Assembly: GCA_019233755.1 (NCBI GenBank)
Contig: JAFAMD010000031.1
Span: 1-64,000 of the forward strand
DNA from: Acidobacteriaceae bacterium
Lineage (GTDB): Bacteria; Acidobacteriota; Terriglobia; Bryobacterales; Bryobacteraceae
Direction of reading: 5' to 3'
DNA length: 64,000 nucleotides
Shown here: piece after piece, positions 7,610 through 15,496 of the stretch
Layout: every line of letters starts with the position of its first letter
Position numbering within the stretch: the stretch's first letter is position 1
Notes under the pieces: model-generated
Database searches by the model: none
Told to the model about the DNA's origin: nothing
Seen by the model: only the letters and a program-made list of their open reading frames with translations
Made by a program: the position numbers and the translations under genes

Positions 7610-10600
7610 TACTGGAACTTCAATGCAAATTGCAACTCGCGTTCGACATTTCGAGTGGAAGTGACCACGCCCAAATTTGGGTTCCCGATTACATTATTGG
7701 GTGTATTAAATACCGGGGTATTGGTGAGATTGAACGACTCGGCGCGAAATTCAAACGCATAGCGCTCCTTGAACGGGAACCGGCGAATGATGGAAAGGTC
7801 CAGGTTCTTGGTGGCCTCGGAGCGCAGACTGTTGCGTCCCAAAGTTCCGAAGGTATAGTTCGGCGGCGTTGCAAAAGCAGCCGGATTGATCCATTCCGTG
7901 GCGCCTTGATTCGCCGGATATGGATTCTTAAGCACCAGGTTGGCCCGCTCGGTTACGTTGCCGGTATTCGCTATATCGCCGTTTGAAGTTGTAACATCAA
8001 ACGGCACCCCGGAGTAGTAACTGACGATCCCGTTAATATCCCAGTTACCCAGGATGTAATCAAGCGCCTTGTGTCCGGTACTGTAGCTCCTGCCGGTCCC
8101 CAGCGGGATTTGATACACCACACTTGCCGAGAAAATGTTCGGCAGGTCAAATCCTGATACGCTGCGCTCAGCATTAATGTTGTACGGATTTTGTACTTCG
8201 CACCCCTCCGCCCCGAAACTCCCGGAGCAAGCCACGTCCATGGATTTCGAATACGTGTAGGAGATCAGGTACGCAAGCCCCTTGGTGCTTCTTTGCTGCA
8301 ACCGGAACTGAAACGCATTGTATTTGCTCTGGCCGATGCTCTGATCGTAGAAAGTTGGAGTGATGTAGGGATACGGTTGCCGGCTGGCCACTACAGCCGC
8401 ATCGCCGGGTCCGGGCGTGACGGCAGTGTTCCGGTAGCCGCCCAAATTGAGCTGCAGATCGTGCGATCCCACGTACATCAGCGAGAGTACCGTATTCTGC
8501 CCCAATTGCTGCTCAACTCCAATGTTCCACTGGTCCGAATACGGCATCTTGTAAGCCGTCGGATCAACAAACCAGTTGACTTGATTAAATGGCGTTGCCG
8601 CCGGATACACCACGCCGCTCGAACCCAGGTTGAACGGGTCGCCCATGCTGGCGGAAGTGCCGCCGGGATTATTCAGGTTGTTGGCAATCAGTTGTCCGAC
8701 ATCGGGCCAGTTGCCCTCGTAGTTCTGGGCGAGTTGAATAACCGAGTTCCAGCTATCGTAGAATCGACCGTACCCTCCCCGAATAACGGTCTTATTCTTC
8801 AGCCGGTACGCTAATCCGAAGCGGCCCTGCCAGTCGCCGTAATCGTTGTGGAAAATCGCGTAATTGTACCGCGGCGTTACAAGAACATTTTGCGGTAGTG
8901 TTCCGCCCGGCAAGCAGGGGAAGCCTTGGACGGGGCTGCAGGCATTGGGCTTCGCCGTGATGATGTACGTGCCGTTGTTCAGATTGTAATCGCCAACATA
9001 GAAATCCGGCGTTCCGGGAGTGCCGTAAACCGGCCAGAGTGTTACATCGTAGCGGAAGCCAATATTCAAGGTAAGCCGCTGGGTTACCTTCCACTGGTCT
9101 TGGATGTAGACTCCGTCTATCCACCCGTTATGCTCGGTCTCCAGTACATTTCGCCGCTGGGCGTTATACGGACCCCCCAGCAGGAAGGAAGCCAGCGCAT
9201 TCCCCGTGCCGTTGGCGTTCTCCGGATTCTGTGTTTGCGTTGATTGGAATATCTCAGAGGCGCCGAAGATGGGAGATCGCGTGTTATCGGTCGCGGCGCT
9301 CACACCGAATTTGAAAGTATGCTTGTTGAAAATCTTCGTAAAGTCTCCACCGAAAGCCCAGATATCCGCGATCCTCGTATCCTGAAGTTGGTTGCCGCCG
9401 GTGCTGATGTACCCCGAGATCTGAATCAAGGGTATGAATGGTCCATAGCCGTTACGGAAGTTACCGATGAAATTGGGTGAAAAGCCTAGCTGCTCAAGCT
9501 GACTGGGGAAATTCGCCGGTGCGTTTGGGAATGTCTTCGCAATCAGGTCGTCCCCCCAGTTACGGCCGAAATGCAGTTCCAGAACCGTCGTAGGGTTGAA
9601 TGTATGTGTTTCGTGCAGAGCCCAGTTCCATCCGTCGAGCGCTACCGTATTTAGGGCGCCAGGAAACCCAGCCGTTTGAGAAACACTCTGGTTGAAATAC
9701 GAAATTCGACCAAAAAGCACATCGTGTTCGCCGAACGTCTGATCGATTCGGCCCTGATAGCTGTCCTGATTCACGCGATGCGGCGTGTTGTCCACTACAT
9801 TCGTACCTACCACGCCGGTATTCACCGCTGGAGGGAAAAGAGTCGTCGCGTAAAGCAAAGCCGCGGGACTCAGCAGCGATGAGGGAATAATATTGCCGGC
9901 AAACGGCGTTCGAATATAACTGCCGGGGCTGTTCGGATCGGGCCTCGTCGTGAACGGATTGTAGAGTTGGTTGCTGACCGCGCTGAAGTTTCCATTGAGT
10001 TCCGCCTGTGTCGCAGTGAGTCCCAGCGTTTGGGCGGATTGGCTCTGGCGGAATCCCTCGTAGCCCCCGTAGAAAAACGTTCGATTCTTCCCGTTGTAAA
10101 CCTTCGGAATCCAAACCGGACCGCCGCCGGCGAGGCCAAACTGGTTCTGGCGGAGCGGGTTCACCGACGCAAGAAAATAGTTTCGGGCATCCAACGCCGA
10201 GTTGCGAAGATACTCCCAAAGACTGCCATGGAACGTGTTCGTGCCGGATGCCGTCACCACGTTCACGAGTCCCCCAACCGCCTGCCCGAACTCGGCTTCG
10301 TCGTTGTGGGATTGAACCTTGAACTCCTGCACGGTGTCGACGATCGGCTCAAAGTTGTAGTTGCCGATAAACGACCCAAGGTCGTTAATGCCGTCCAGCA
10401 GGAACATGTTGCTCCGGTTGCGTTGGCCGTTCAGGGCCGGAAACGAAAAGCTGCCGATTGCATTCCCCGCAAAGCCGCCGCCCCCGCCCGCGTTTTGGGC
10501 TACGCTCACCGGAGCGGCTCCCGGGGTCAACGTCAGCAATTGCGTGAAGTTTCTCCCGTTCAACGGCAGATCGTTCACCGCTTGCGTATTAATCACAGTG

Positions 10601-11031
10601 CCCAGTTCCGCCGTCGAGGCCTGCACCTGAATCGCCGCCGCCTCAACTGTCACCTCTTGCTGGGTCGATCCCACGGCGAGCGTGAAATTGTACGTGGCGG
10701 TTTGGTTCACGTAGACGATAAACTTCGGCTGGTTAACGGTATTGAATCCCGGCTTCGAGATTCTGAGCGTGTAAGGCCCCGGCAGAACGTCGACAAAGCC
10801 ATAGATTCCTGAGTCGTTACTTACCGTGTCGCGGGAAACGTTTTTATCAACGTTGGTCAGCGTCACCGTGGCACCCGGAACAATCGCACCCGTAGCATCG
10901 GTGATCGTTCCGTTTATGTTTCCGGCGGCTTCCTGATTCAGCGCGATGCTCGGGAAGGTCAGCATGAAGAGCACCGCAACGATGACGGCGAAACACGTGG
11001 ACCTGGGAACAGGTCGAAGTTCGCAACACAT
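7606..11031 (-). CDS. TonB-dependent receptor with carboxypeptidase-regulatory N-domain (Oar-like)
   Basis: A 1141-residue outer-membrane protein. After a signal peptide (about residues 12-32, ending SIALNQ) comes a carboxypeptidase-D regulatory-like beta-sandwich (residues ~35-118, with GTITDATGAIVPGATVTLTN). A plug region follows (NDLPLNGRNFTQLLTLTPG; DGINDLGSFIGNYNFEPI; DTVQEFKVQSHNDEAEFGQ), then a long beta-barrel ending in an aromatic residue (LQFALKFQY). This is the Oar/CarboxypepD-plug receptor type greatly expanded in Acidobacteriota and used for import of glycans and other large nutrients. The divergent LacI gene and the downstream fucosidases suggest fucose-containing glycans as cargo; that is an inference from context. 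A LacI-type palindrome lies 78-97 bases upstream. Confidence 0.9.
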   Translation of the reverse strand: MCCELRPVPRSTCFAVIVAVLFMLTFPSIALNQEAAGNINGTITDATGAIVPGATVTLTNVDKNVSRDTVSNDSGIYGFVDVLPGPYTLRISKPGFNTVNQPKFIVYVNQTATYNFTLAVGSTQQEVTVEAAAIQVQASTAELGTVINTQAVNDLPLNGRNFTQLLTLTPGAAPVSVAQNAGGGGGFAGNAIGSFSFPALNGQRNRSNMFLLDGINDLGSFIGNYNFEPIVDTVQEFKVQSHNDEAEFGQAVGGLVNVVTASGTNTFHGSLWEYLRNSALDARNYFLASVNPLRQNQFGLAGGGPVWIPKVYNGKNRTFFYGGYEGFRQSQSAQTLGLTATQAELNGNFSAVSNQLYNPFTTRPDPNSPGSYIRTPFAGNIIPSSLLSPAALLYATTLFPPAVNTGVVGTNVVDNTPHRVNQDSYQGRIDQTFGEHDVLFGRISYFNQSVSQTAGFPGALNTVALDGWNWALHETHTFNPTTVLELHFGRNWGDDLIAKTFPNAPANFPSQLEQLGFSPNFIGNFRNGYGPFIPLIQISGYISTGGNQLQDTRIADIWAFGGDFTKIFNKHTFKFGVSAATDNTRSPIFGASEIFQSTQTQNPENANGTGNALASFLLGGPYNAQRRNVLETEHNGWIDGVYIQDQWKVTQRLTLNIGFRYDVTLWPVYGTPGTPDFYVGDYNLNNGTYIITAKPNACSPVQGFPCLPGGTLPQNVLVTPRYNYAIFHNDYGDWQGRFGLAYRLKNKTVIRGGYGRFYDSWNSVIQLAQNYEGNWPDVGQLIANNLNNPGGTSASMGDPFNLGSSGVVYPAATPFNQVNWFVDPTAYKMPYSDQWNIGVEQQLGQNTVLSLMYVGSHDLQLNLGGYRNTAVTPGPGDAAVVASRQPYPYITPTFYDQSIGQSKYNAFQFRLQQRSTKGLAYLISYTYSKSMDVACSGSFGAEGCEVQNPYNINAERSVSGFDLPNIFSASVVYQIPLGTGRSYSTGHKALDYILGNWDINGIVSYYSGVPFDVTTSNGDIANTGNVTERANLVLKNPYPANQGATEWINPAAFATPPNYTFGTLGRNSLRSEATKNLDLSIIRRFPFKERYAFEFRAESFNLTNTPVFNTPNNVIGNPNLGVVTSTRNVERELQFALKFQY

Positions 11032-11108
11032 AATTGGCCTGATCCTCTCCGCCAGAACGGCTAGGCTTTTGTGAAGAAATGTTTACACGACTAAATTCTT
11101 GAAAAACC

Positions 11109-11128
11109 CTACTTAAACGTTAAAGTAG
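11109..11128. promoter_or_regulatory. LacI-type operator upstream of the TonB receptor gene
   Basis: The 20-bp sequence CTACTTAAACGTTAAAGTAG is a palindrome around a central CG, with a single mismatched pair (positions 7/14). A CG-centred AA..TT dyad of this kind is the standard shape of a LacI/GalR-family operator. It lies in the 314-bp gap between the receptor gene (start 11031, minus strand) and the divergent LacI gene (start 11346), so it could control either. It is closer to the receptor. Confidence 0.65.
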
Positions 11129-11345
11129 CCTAAACCTATCATAAGATTTGCTACATTGCAAGCGGATTTTTCCAACGTTTTTCCTAGGCTGGTGGTATCC
11201 GTTGGTTGGACGCCGTACTGGGAAAACGCCACGCCGGAGACAGCTATTTGCTTCCGGCCGCCCGCGTACTATAACAGAGTAAGCGCGCGCCCGTAAGATC
11301 GCGGACCGTTTACTTTCCGGACGCGGACGCGCTTCCTGCACAGTT

Positions 11346-12407
11346 ATGCCTGTCCGACTAAAAGACATCGCGGATGATCTCGGTGTCTCTGTCGTAACCG
11401 TCTCAAAAGTTCTGCGTAATCACGGTGACATCAGTCGTGAAACACGCGACCGCGTTTTGAAGCGCATTAAAGAACTGAACTATCAGCCGAATCTCGCGGC
11501 TCGCGCTCTGGTCACGGGCAGAACTCACCTTATCGGACTGGTCGTTCCCGATCTCGTTCACCAGTTCTTCGCGCAAGTTGCCAAGGGCGCGTCGCACGTA
11601 CTTCGCAAACGCGGTTATAGCCTCATCATTTCTTCTTCGGAAGAGGATCCCGCTCTCGAAAACGAAGAGATCAGCCAGTTACTGTCCCGCCGCATCGACG
11701 CTCTCATCGTTGCATCCAGCCACTCCACGCCCGCCTTTTTGCAGCAGATCGAAGACGCCCAGATACCGTACCTCCTGCTGGATCGCAAATTTTCCGGATG
11801 CGAGGCTTGCTTTGTCGGAATTGATGACAGGAAAGCAGGCGAACTGGCTACCACTCACCTGATTGAGAACGGCTGCCAGCGCATCGCTTACATCGGCGGC
11901 AAGAACGTGAGCACGGCCATTAATCGCCTCGAGGGATTTCGCAAGGCTATGGCGGCACACCGGCTTCCCATCCACGAAGGCCAGATAACCTGCCGCTCCC
12001 ATTTCGATGACGCGGCCGACATCACCGGCTACAAGGCCATGAAAACTCTTCTCCGGCGCAAACCGCATCCCGACGGCATCTTTTGCTATAACGATCCGGT
12101 CGCCACCGGTGTAATGCAAGCCATCATTGAGGCCGGCTTGCGCATTCCTGAAGATATTGCGCTGATTGGCTGCGGCAACGTCCGATACGCCTCTGCACTT
12201 CGCGTTCCGCTCAGCAGCGTCGATCAGGATTGCGAGCTGATGGGTGAGCAGGCGGCGGCTATCGCGCTCGATCTTATCGCGGGCAAGGTTGTAACTCCAA
12301 AAACGGTGCTGCTCGAGCCCCGGCTCATCGTTCGAAAATCAAGCGTCCGCCCGGCTGCAAACAGCAATCCCGTCAGCAAGCCGAACAGGGCTGTTGTCAG
12401 CAAATAA
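11346..12407 (+). CDS. LacI-family transcriptional regulator
   Basis: A 353-residue DNA-binding repressor. The N-terminal helix-turn-helix is canonical (VRLKDIADDLGVSVVTVSKVLRN, with hinge-helix YQPNLAARALVTGRT). A periplasmic-binding-protein-like sensor domain follows from residue ~60 (IGLVVPDLVHQFFAQVAKG; RIDALIVASS; PYLLLDRK; HPDGIFCYNDPVATGVMQ). Members bind a sugar effector and leave the operator. It is divergent from the TonB receptor and precedes the first GH29 gene by 62 bases on the same strand. The effector is probably a sugar released by the neighbouring glycosidases, which is an inference. The operator candidate at 11109-11128 fits its family. Confidence 0.92.
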   Translation: MPVRLKDIADDLGVSVVTVSKVLRNHGDISRETRDRVLKRIKELNYQPNLAARALVTGRTHLIGLVVPDLVHQFFAQVAKGASHVLRKRGYSLIISSSEEDPALENEEISQLLSRRIDALIVASSHSTPAFLQQIEDAQIPYLLLDRKFSGCEACFVGIDDRKAGELATTHLIENGCQRIAYIGGKNVSTAINRLEGFRKAMAAHRLPIHEGQITCRSHFDDAADITGYKAMKTLLRRKPHPDGIFCYNDPVATGVMQAIIEAGLRIPEDIALIGCGNVRYASALRVPLSSVDQDCELMGEQAAAIALDLIAGKVVTPKTVLLEPRLIVRKSSVRPAANSNPVSKPNRAVVSK

Positions 12408-12469
12408 ACATCGAAGCCCCTGAACGCCGGGCCGCTGCTCAGTATCAGATACACTGGCAAGGCGCTGAG

Positions 12470-13843
12470 ATGAAAATGACCTTCTGGCGATTTCCGGCAG
12501 TACACGCCGCCCTGGTAAGTCTCGCCCTGGCTGCAGGCTTTCTGACCGCCGCTTCGCAAACGAATTCCCCCTCCGCGGCCGAAGATGCACGCACAGCGTG
12601 GTATCGCGAAGCGAAGTTCGGAATGTTCATTCACTGGGGGCCTTACTCGGTCGCCAGTGTAGAAGCTTCCTGGCCCATCATGCGGCCGTCCAAAGAGTTC
12701 CCGATCTCCGAGCAAGAGTACCGGGCACTCCCCGCGCAATTCAACCCCGTGAAATTCGACCCCGATGCGTGGGTTGCCTTGGCCAAGCAGGCCGGTCAGC
12801 GCTACATCGTGTTCACCACCAAGCATCACGACGGGTTCTGCATGTTCGACTCCGCCTACACCGACTACAAGATCACAAACACACCCTACGGCAAGGACGT
12901 CGTCGCCCAGTTGGCCGAGGCTTGCCACCGCGCCCAAATGCCCATTGGCTTTTATTACTCGCCGCCTGACATGAATCACCCGGCCTTCCGCGACACTTCC
13001 CTGCCCGCGAGTAAGAACTGGAATGGCGAGCCGACGCGCGAAGTATGGCCGCTCTACCTCGACTACATGGAGCTCCAGTTGCGAGAGCTCCTCACTCGCT
13101 ATGGTGACGTTGTGCTCATCTGGTTCGACGGCCTTTACAACCAGCGCAAGTACGACGGCTATCGAATGCAGCGTGACATCCATCAGTTGCAGCCGCAGAC
13201 ATTGATCAACAACCGCATCGGCATCCCGGGAGATTACGAAACACCCGAACAGTTTCTGCCGGAGGCCATCCCCGTGAAAGGGGAGACGCTTGACTTCAGT
13301 CACCGCACCTCCAGTACAAAGCCCGGATATGTGCCGCCCCCGGAAGAGTTCCGTTTGTGGGAAACCTGCATGACGATCAACAAAACTTGGGCCTATAACA
13401 AGAACGATCACAATTTCAAATCTGCCGGACAACTGATTCGTACGCTCGTAGAAGTGGCAAGCAAGGGCGGCAACTTCCTCCTCAACGTCGGACCCGAGCC
13501 CGATGGAACCATCCAGCCTGAATTTCAGGAGCGTCTGCGCACGATTGGCAAATGGCTGTCCGTCAACGGCGAAGCCATTTACGGAACAACCTATGGCCCG
13601 CTTCAAACGCTACCCTTTGGCAAGACCACCGCGAGGGGCAAAAACATTTACCTGGAGGTCTTCGACTGGCCATCAGCGGGCGAATTGAGCATACCCGCTC
13701 TCTCAGGAAAAATCGAATCCGTTACGCTGCTCGCCGGCAATCGGCCAGTGCCCTTTCATCAGCAGGAGTCCGCGCTGGTAATGAACGTCGCCGGTATCCA
13801 GCCGGACCCTTATGTCACGGCCTTCCGGCTTACTCTGCAATAG
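12470..13843 (+). CDS. exported GH29 alpha-L-fucosidase (copy 1)
   Basis: A 457-residue glycosidase with a Sec signal peptide (about residues 8-30). The catalytic TIM barrel of GH29 begins at ~43 with REAKFGMFIHWGPYSV, then FTTKHHDGFCMFDS and the nucleophile strand VLIWFDGLYN with Asp220 as the likely nucleophile. The late signature KGGNFLLNVGPEPDG is intact, and a C-terminal beta domain follows (~370-457). GH29 enzymes retain configuration and remove terminal L-fucose from glycans. The FDG at the nucleophile and moderate length fit the group of fucosidases in soil Acidobacteriota. It lies 62 bp after the LacI gene and 6 bp before the cytochrome gene, hence in the same operon. Confidence 0.92.
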   Translation: MKMTFWRFPAVHAALVSLALAAGFLTAASQTNSPSAAEDARTAWYREAKFGMFIHWGPYSVASVEASWPIMRPSKEFPISEQEYRALPAQFNPVKFDPDAWVALAKQAGQRYIVFTTKHHDGFCMFDSAYTDYKITNTPYGKDVVAQLAEACHRAQMPIGFYYSPPDMNHPAFRDTSLPASKNWNGEPTREVWPLYLDYMELQLRELLTRYGDVVLIWFDGLYNQRKYDGYRMQRDIHQLQPQTLINNRIGIPGDYETPEQFLPEAIPVKGETLDFSHRTSSTKPGYVPPPEEFRLWETCMTINKTWAYNKNDHNFKSAGQLIRTLVEVASKGGNFLLNVGPEPDGTIQPEFQERLRTIGKWLSVNGEAIYGTTYGPLQTLPFGKTTARGKNIYLEVFDWPSAGELSIPALSGKIESVTLLAGNRPVPFHQQESALVMNVAGIQPDPYVTAFRLTLQ

Positions 13844-13849
13844 CCCGAT

Positions 13850-15496
13850 ATGCGGACCGTCAGCCGCTCGTTGTTTCTACTTTCTGCGGTCGGCTTGCTT
13901 GCTCTCGCCGCGCCTGATCCAGCCGGCTACGTCGGCTCAAAGACCTGCTTCGGTTGCCACCAGGATATTTATCGTTCCTTTACGCAAACCGATATGGGCC
14001 ATTCCATGCGGCTTCTTTCAGAGCTCGACACCTCGTCATTTCTGCGCGAATCCACCGTCCCCGTCGGCTCCTCCGGCCGCATTCTCCGGGTGTTCCAAGA
14101 GCAGAATGCGTGGCATCAAAGCGAGACTGAACCCAACGTTTTCCTTGAGGAGCATAAACTCGAGTACGCCGTAGGCTCCGGCGCGAACGGTTTTACCTTC
14201 CTGATTCGCCGCGGCAATTATCTGTTCCAGGCGCCTCTTTCGTTTTATTCAAAGATCGGCAAGTGGGATCTGTCCCCCGGCTATGAGACCGTAGATCTTG
14301 GTTTTACTCGCGCTGCACCGGAGGCTTGCCTTGCTTGTCACAGCGGCCGCGCTCGGCCTGTGCCGCGCCGCAACGGCGAGTATCTCGATCCGCCGTTTGA
14401 AGAACTCTCGATAGGCTGCGAGAACTGTCACGGCCCGGGCGCCAGCCACGTGAACGCATTGGGACGCAAGCCTGGCGAGATCGTCAACCCGGCAAAGCTG
14501 CCCGCCCGCCTTGCCGAAGACATCTGCATGAACTGCCATCAGCGGGGTGACACGCGCGTTTTGCAGCCCGGCAAACGCTTCGCCGATTTTCGGCCCGGAG
14601 AGCCGCTGTTCCAGACCTTGGCGATTTTCAAAGTGCCGGCTGCTTCCGGTGGGCGCGAAGGTGATGATTTGCTGGAACACGATGCCGCCATGAAGGCCAG
14701 CCGGTGCTTCCGCTCCAGCGGTGGGAAACTGAGCTGTTTCACCTGTCATGACCCGCACGTCCAGCCCAGAGGAGCACAAGCCGTTTCCTTTTTTCGCGCG
14801 AAATGCCTCACCTGCCACACCGACGCCAGTTGCCGTCTTCCGCGAAGCGTGCGCTTAGAGAAGAATCCTCCAGACGACTGCATCGGCTGCCACATGCCCA
14901 AGCGCAGCGTCGCCCTCATTTCTCACTCGGCTTTGACCAATCATCGTATTCCGGCGTCCGCCGACAGTCGCGTACCGGAAAGCACACCGGAATCCGATAA
15001 CGGGCTCATTCTGATCGATCGCCCATACGGACAAAATCCGTCCGTTCCACCTCTCACGCTTCTTCGCGCTTATGCGGAGTTAGCTCCGCGCTTTCCCGCC
15101 TATCAGAACTCTTACCTCGCGTTGCTGCTGCATCTGAGCCAGACCGATGCGAAAGATCCCTTTGTTCAGGCAGCTCTCGGCCATAAGGCCCTCGCGGAAG
15201 GCAATAACGAGCAGGCTCTTGCTTACCTCTCCGCCGCCCTTCCTCTTGAAGATCCCACCGTGTATCTCGACATCGCGAAAGCAGCTTCAAACCTCAGCCA
15301 CAGTGATGAAGCGCTTGCCTACCTCAAGAGCGGTGTGGAAGCCGATCCCTTCAACCCGACCCTGCAGAAGACATTGATCCTGGAGTATATAAACCTCAAG
15401 CGTTATGCTGAGGCTCATCAGGCGATGGAGCAATACGTGAACTCATTTCCTGGCGATACGTTTATGCGCAATCTCCTGAGTCGCGTGAGCAACTGA
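13850..15496 (+). CDS. exported multihaem cytochrome c with C-terminal TPR
   Basis: A 548-residue exported protein with signal peptide (residues 1-21). Seven CXXCH haem-c sites are visible: CFGCH (33-37), CLACH, CENCH, CMNCH, CFTCH, CLTCH and CIGCH. This is the layout of the cytochrome c554/NrfB-like 'doubled CXXCH' proteins. After about residue 400 the haem sites end and TPR-like helical pairs begin (ALGHKALAEGNNEQALAYL). It may carry electrons between partners or act as a scaffolded oxidoreductase in the periplasm; no substrate is evident. The stop codon overlaps the next start by one base (TGATG), so it is translationally coupled to the long TPR protein. Confidence 0.88.
   Translation: MRTVSRSLFLLSAVGLLALAAPDPAGYVGSKTCFGCHQDIYRSFTQTDMGHSMRLLSELDTSSFLRESTVPVGSSGRILRVFQEQNAWHQSETEPNVFLEEHKLEYAVGSGANGFTFLIRRGNYLFQAPLSFYSKIGKWDLSPGYETVDLGFTRAAPEACLACHSGRARPVPRRNGEYLDPPFEELSIGCENCHGPGASHVNALGRKPGEIVNPAKLPARLAEDICMNCHQRGDTRVLQPGKRFADFRPGEPLFQTLAIFKVPAASGGREGDDLLEHDAAMKASRCFRSSGGKLSCFTCHDPHVQPRGAQAVSFFRAKCLTCHTDASCRLPRSVRLEKNPPDDCIGCHMPKRSVALISHSALTNHRIPASADSRVPESTPESDNGLILIDRPYGQNPSVPPLTLLRAYAELAPRFPAYQNSYLALLLHLSQTDAKDPFVQAALGHKALAEGNNEQALAYLSAALPLEDPTVYLDIAKAASNLSHSDEALAYLKSGVEADPFNPTLQKTLILEYINLKRYAEAHQAMEQYVNSFPGDTFMRNLLSRVSN

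Noticed and set aside
12224..13606. Long minus-strand open frame of 460 codons opposite the first fucosidase
   Set aside because: It is antisense to a clear GH29 gene, has no domain, no ribosome binding site and the amino-acid profile of a shadow frame.
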